NCBI RefSeq assembly: GCF_009712225.1
Contig: NZ_WASP01000002.1
Span: 1 to 64,000 of the forward strand
Direction: 5' to 3'
Source of the DNA: Desulfovibrio sp.
GTDB lineage: Bacteria > Desulfobacterota > Desulfovibrionia > Desulfovibrionales > Desulfovibrionaceae
Length of the DNA: 64,000 nt
Under the pieces are notes generated by a model, which saw nothing but the letters and a program-made list of their open reading frames with translations, did no database searches and had not been told where the DNA came from. Position 1 is the first letter of the stretch, and every line of letters begins with the position of its first letter. Of the stretch, positions 60,884 through 64,000 are shown piece by piece. Both the position numbers and the translations under genes were made by a program.

Positions 60884-61452
60884 GGCCGTATCTCCTTGAT
60901 TTTCTGTGCGAACTTATGGTTTGCAGGAATGCGCTCGTCAAAAACCGGCAGATGAGCGAGGTTGCGGTGGCACCCCACACAGCCGCTGCGGGCCTGACCG
61001 TTCTTGCCCTCGTAGTTTTCGTGGGCAAGGCGGCCCTCAACCGAAATGGGACCGTCGGCCTTTGCGTTGCGGGTCAAGTCCTGGTGGCAGGCGCGGCAGT
61101 TGGCATCGTCCGTAAACCGGCGGGCAATGGGCTGCATGGCGACGCGGTTCAGATCTGTGCCGCCCTCCACGTTGTGCACCCACAAGTCCTTGATGCCCAT
61201 CCATGCCTTGGCGCTGAGCATGCGGGCCAGGTTGCCCGACGGGATATGGCATTGCGAGCATCCAATGGCTTTGCCCTGTGCGTCCTTGGCGTGCGGTGAC
61301 AGCATCAGTTCGTCCTGATACACGCGCATTTCGTGGCAAGACAGACAAAACGCCGTCTGCGACGAATACGACACCCCCGCTGCCGCCAGGCCCACGCACG
61401 CGGCCAGGGCAATACAGCCCACAATCCAGACGCGCTTAGAAGGATACGGCAT
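60880..61452 (-). CDS. napC: NapC/NrfH-family tetraheme quinol dehydrogenase
   Basis: Membrane-anchored menaquinol-oxidising cytochrome feeding NapM/NapA. 190 residues: one N-terminal helix (VWIVGCIALAACVGLAAAG), then CLSCH near residue 36, CSQCH near 62, CRACH near 117 and CVGCH near 155. The first site reads CXXCHEM, as in NrfH, where Met can ligate the haem. The ATG at 61452 is chosen because GGAG lies 9 nt ahead; other ATGs at 61467 and 61485 fit less well. First gene of napCMADGH. Confidence 0.92.
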   Translation of the reverse strand: MPYPSKRVWIVGCIALAACVGLAAAGVSYSSQTAFCLSCHEMRVYQDELMLSPHAKDAQGKAIGCSQCHIPSGNLARMLSAKAWMGIKDLWVHNVEGGTDLNRVAMQPIARRFTDDANCRACHQDLTRNAKADGPISVEGRLAHENYEGKNGQARSGCVGCHRNLAHLPVFDERIPANHKFAQKIKEIRP

Positions 61453-61636
61453 GGTTTTGGTCTCCATGGCTGATGGTTCCGCCATACCTCTGGGCATCGT
61501 TGTCCGAAAAAGCCCACGGCTGACGCAAATTGTGAATTTCGCCACAAAAAGCAAAACCAATGCCAAATACACCATTTAAATTTTTTGTGTGATTAACGGC
61601 GCTTTGAGGTTTCTTTATCAGCAGGGGCTTGGGGCA

Positions 61637-61656
61637 TTGTCATAAAAATATGACAA
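61637..61656. promoter_or_regulatory. CRP/FNR-type palindrome upstream of napC
   Basis: Perfect 8-bp half-sites TTGTCATA and TATGACAA separated by AAAA. The TTGTCA...TGACAA form and spacing suit a CRP/FNR-family regulator such as the HcpR proteins of Desulfovibrio. It lies about 185 bp before the chosen napC start. The identity of the factor is inference. Confidence 0.55.
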
Positions 61657-61696
61657 ATTTCATCTGCGCCTGACAGGCTGAAACCATAAGATGACA

Positions 61697-61730
61697 AACC
61701 CCCGAATCCGTCAAAACGGACCCGGGGGTT
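61697..61730 (-). terminator. Hairpin after the exported hydrolase gene
   Basis: 15-bp arms AACCCCCGAATCCGT and ACGGACCCGGGGGTT with one internal mismatch and a 4-nt loop. On the minus strand it follows the hydrolase stop by about 60 bp; TTTGTCAT comes after. Confidence 0.65.
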
Positions 61731-61788
61731 AGGGGCTCTGCAGCCTCATGTTTTTGAGTCAGAACAGGGAAAAAGGATCAGCGGCGCG

Positions 61789-62712
61789 CTATTTTCCTGC
61801 CGATGGAACGCTGGAAAACAACCAGCCTGCAATGGTCGAAGCCGCCTGTTCCTCTACCCCAAGGTAGCCATGGGCCGACATGCCCTGACAGGCATCACCG
61901 GTAGCATCGCCGTGTGAGAGGCTGATAATGTCCTTGCGGGGGGCGCTTTTGAGCGCCCGTTGCAGAGCCTGCACGCCAGAATAAGGGCTGACTTTGCAGG
62001 CATCCTGCTCGTTATGAAAAATGAGCACTGGTATGGCAATGCGACCCACAGCGGCATCATAGATGGTACCGCTTGCCTTTTTATTGTTCTGCGTAACAGT
62101 TGAGGTAAGTACCAGAGCGTCGGCATTGCCACGCTCAAGCCGGGAGGCCGTGTTGGCGGCAGAGATGGTTCCGCGGCTTGTTCCCACCAGTGCCACGGGC
62201 ACGTGCCACTGCCTGCGTACATAATCCATCACCATGGCGGCATCCTGCGCCTGCTCCGCACTGGTGCGATAGCTGTTGGCATTCTGGCCGCTCACGTCTG
62301 ATGGCACGTCCACAAGCACTGTGAGCAGGCCTTCCCTGACAAAAAGAGCTCTGGAGCGGGCAAGAAAATTACCCTGCAGGCTGGTTTGCTCTCCGTTTTC
62401 CGTCAGGCCAAGGCAGCCGTTGTCGCCAGCAAACAGTATGACCGCCGCTCTGGGTTTTGTGGGCACGTCTACCAGAGCCCGCAGGGTTGCCTTTTTAGCA
62501 GTTTGCCACTGCACCAGCAGCTTTTCGGGTGAGGCTGAAAGCTTTTTTTGCACCATGCCCGGCATGTCCGCACTGGCCGCCCCACTCCATGCTGGCATAG
62601 CCAAAAAAACCAGCAGGGCAAAAAACAGACAAAAAGCTGCAGTACATACAGGGCCCTGCATCCTTTCTTCCACCACCCGAGCCGCTGACAGACGAGAACC
62701 GTGACCTTCCAT
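61789..62712 (-). CDS. Exported alpha/beta hydrolase of unknown substrate
   Basis: 307 residues. The start at 62712 has AAGGAAGG upstream. A long basic N-region is followed by a signal helix (FCLFFALLVFLAMPAWSGAASA), probably cleaved after ASA. The mature enzyme shows alpha/beta hydrolase features: RAAVILFAGDNGCLGL near residue 90, the nucleophile elbow VALVGTSRGTISAAN near 180, an Asp-bearing loop IPVLIFHNEQDACKVSP near 235, and a late His in SLSHGDATGDACQGMSAHGYLG near 265. Resembles periplasmic dienelactone-hydrolase-like proteins. Monocistronic on this strand, upstream of the nap region. Confidence 0.82.
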   Translation of the reverse strand: MEGHGSRLSAARVVEERMQGPVCTAAFCLFFALLVFLAMPAWSGAASADMPGMVQKKLSASPEKLLVQWQTAKKATLRALVDVPTKPRAAVILFAGDNGCLGLTENGEQTSLQGNFLARSRALFVREGLLTVLVDVPSDVSGQNANSYRTSAEQAQDAAMVMDYVRRQWHVPVALVGTSRGTISAANTASRLERGNADALVLTSTVTQNNKKASGTIYDAAVGRIAIPVLIFHNEQDACKVSPYSGVQALQRALKSAPRKDIISLSHGDATGDACQGMSAHGYLGVEEQAASTIAGWLFSSVPSAGK

Positions 62713-62901
62713 TGCGCCTTCCTTGGTATGTGCGAATATCATCGCCTTCAAAACATCTTCCCCGGCCATCTGCACAATGCCCCGCGCAGGGTGCGCGCAT
62801 TGGCTGTTTCTATTCCACCTGCTGTAAGCCTTGCGTTAAGATTCGTCCGACATGTCGGGCATACCTCTTGCCGCCCGCCGCGAATCGGCTACAGTGGCCC
62901 C

Positions 62902-64000
62902 ATGATACGATACGGATTTGCCTGCAAGACCATAGGGGTTCCCCAAGCGGATCTCTCCGCCATTACCCTGGCCCGCGCCACGCACGAAAACATGCTGGGC
63001 GTGTGCCGCCACAACCTGCGGGCGCTGGAAGCCATGCTGCACTACTGCGCAGAGGCGCGCATACCCCTCATGCGCATCAGCTCTGACATCATTCCGCTGG
63101 CTTCACATCCCCAGAACAGCTTTGCCTGGCAGCATGAATTGCACCAGGAGCTGGCCTCGGCGCGGGCAACACTGGCGCAAACGGGCATTCGTGTTTCCAT
63201 GCATCCGGGGCAGTACACAGTGCTCAATTCGCCCCGACAGGATGTGGTAGAACGCGCCGTTGACGACCTGACCTTTCACGCCGGTTTTCTTGATGCCCTG
63301 GGGGCTGATGGCAGCGCCCGCATCATCCTGCATCTGGGCGGCGGATACGGCGAACGGGCCTCGGCCCTCGAACGGCTGACGGATAACATCCACGCCCTGC
63401 CCCTGCAGGTGCGAAACCGCCTTTCACTTGAAAACGACGAGCGCGTTTTCAACATAGAAGACGCCCTTGCCATCTGCGGCAAGTGCGGCCTGCCAGCCAT
63501 CTTTGATGTGTTCCACCACTCGCTCAACCCGCCGCGCCACGGCACACAGGACTACTGGCTTGACCGGGCCATGGAAAGCTGGTGCCCGCAGCATGGCCGC
63601 CCCAAACTGCACTACAGCCAGCAGCTGGCTGGCGGCAAACCGGGCATGCACTCGCGCTTCATCGGCATGAAGGATTTTCTGGAATTCCACAGCTCGCTGG
63701 ACGGACGCGAACTGGACGTGATGCTTGAGGTCAAGGACAAGAACCTTTCCGCAGTAAAGTGCATCAACCTCACGAGCCCCCGCTTGTCCCGCAACGAGCT
63801 GACCCGTGAATGGGCCAGATACAAGTATCTGATACTTGAGCGCGAACAGGCGGCGTACAATGCCTTTCGCGCCATGCTCAAGGCGGACGCGCCCGATGCC
63901 CGCGAGTTTTACAGCCTTGTGGAGCAGACCCTGGAAAAGGAAATTTGCGGCCCGCAGGCGCGTAACGCCGCCGAACACGTATGGGGCTATGTGGACAATC
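62902..64000 (+). CDS. uvsE: UV DNA damage endonuclease UvsE/UvdE, cut by the window end
   Basis: TIM-barrel endonuclease that nicks 5' of UV photoproducts and abasic sites. At least 366 residues are visible and the frame is still open at the edge. YGFACKTIGVP at the start, NLRALEAMLHYCAEARIPLMRISSDIIPLASHP near 40-70, RVSMHPGQYTVLNSPRQDV near 97, ILHLGGGYGERASALERL near 140, RLSLENDERVFNIEDAL near 170, AIFDVFHHSLNPP near 195 and DVMLEVKDKNLSAVK near 275 carry the metal-binding His, Glu and Asp. ATG 62902 has only a weak ribosome site (CAGTGG). Confidence 0.93.
   Translation, partial: MIRYGFACKTIGVPQADLSAITLARATHENMLGVCRHNLRALEAMLHYCAEARIPLMRISSDIIPLASHPQNSFAWQHELHQELASARATLAQTGIRVSMHPGQYTVLNSPRQDVVERAVDDLTFHAGFLDALGADGSARIILHLGGGYGERASALERLTDNIHALPLQVRNRLSLENDERVFNIEDALAICGKCGLPAIFDVFHHSLNPPRHGTQDYWLDRAMESWCPQHGRPKLHYSQQLAGGKPGMHSRFIGMKDFLEFHSSLDGRELDVMLEVKDKNLSAVKCINLTSPRLSRNELTREWARYKYLILEREQAAYNAFRAMLKADAPDAREFYSLVEQTLEKEICGPQARNAAEHVWGYVDN

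Larger units (their letters stand above)
61453..61788. other. Regulatory region upstream of the nap operon
   Basis: 336 bp between napC and the convergent-side hydrolase terminator. AT-rich. It contains a CRP/FNR-type palindrome at 61637-61656 and a hairpin at 61697-61730. No gene seen. Confidence 0.5.

Overview
The window looks like chromosome from a nitrate-respiring Desulfovibrio close to D. desulfuricans ATCC 27774. The grounds are a tetraheme cytochrome c3 with CXXCH/CXXXXCH alternation that resembles, from memory, the c3 of that strain; a nap operon in the order napC-napM-napA-napD-napG-napH; siroheme-dependent haem genes; GC-rich coding DNA separated by short AT-rich intergenic stretches; and futalosine-type menaquinone genes. 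Species assignment is inference; no database search was possible.

Layout. 0-0.3 kb: tandem hairpin repeats. 0.3-3.1 kb: a LysM lytic transglycosylase divergent from an RlmB-type rRNA methyltransferase. 3.4-8.1 kb (minus): flagellar genes fliL-fliN-fliO-fliP-fliQ, preceded on that strand by era and a YggS-type PLP protein. 8.6-10.7 kb: a probable queuosine-precursor transporter, a small membrane protein, and tgt. 11-15.6 kb: alr, rpsF-rpsR-rplI-dnaB and an RRM protein. 16.6-21.1 kb: a CBS/nucleotidyltransferase regulator, a DnaQ-like exonuclease and a YjcH-ActP acetate permease. 21.4-26.5 kb: a possible SLOG-fold protein, siroheme decarboxylase subunit, hemL, cbiG, cobJ and cytochrome c3. 26.8-29.4 kb: an 884-residue Ala/Pro/acidic protein carrying about 15 copies of a D-[IVL]-D-x-LL motif. 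29.7-32.8 kb: ubiE/menG, mqnB and a polyprenyl diphosphate synthase, i.e. menaquinone synthesis. 32.9-38.3 kb: purL, an RlpA-like protein with an unusual leader, and an EamA transporter. 38.4-44.8 kb (minus): psd-pssA-leuA-leuC-leuD-leuB.

45-49.6 kb: a lipoprotein, a YdjM-type membrane protein, moaC-lgt, infA, pgpA and an unknown acidic protein. 49.75 kb: tRNA-Leu(UAA). 50.3-54.2 kb: a PAS-LuxR regulator followed by ablA-ablB, the pathway to the osmolyte N-epsilon-acetyl-beta-lysine, with long AT-rich leaders. 54.5-56 kb: a membrane diguanylate cyclase. 56.3-61.5 kb (minus): the complete napCMADGH nitrate reductase operon with a CRP/FNR-type palindrome upstream. 61.8-62.7 kb: an exported alpha/beta hydrolase. 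62.9 kb to the end: a UV damage endonuclease cut by the window edge.

Several genes work together: moaC supplies molybdenum cofactor for NapA; ahbB/hemL supply haem for cytochrome c3, NapC and NapM; menG/mqnB/prenyl synthase make the menaquinone that NapC and NapH would oxidise; the YhhQ-type transporter could supply the Tgt pathway. No phage, insertion sequence or CRISPR array was seen. The least explained items are the D-x-D-x-LL repeat protein, the short NapG without a Tat signal, the rlpA and ablA leaders, the hairpin repeats at the left edge, and a candidate small RNA at 29.55-29.69 kb.
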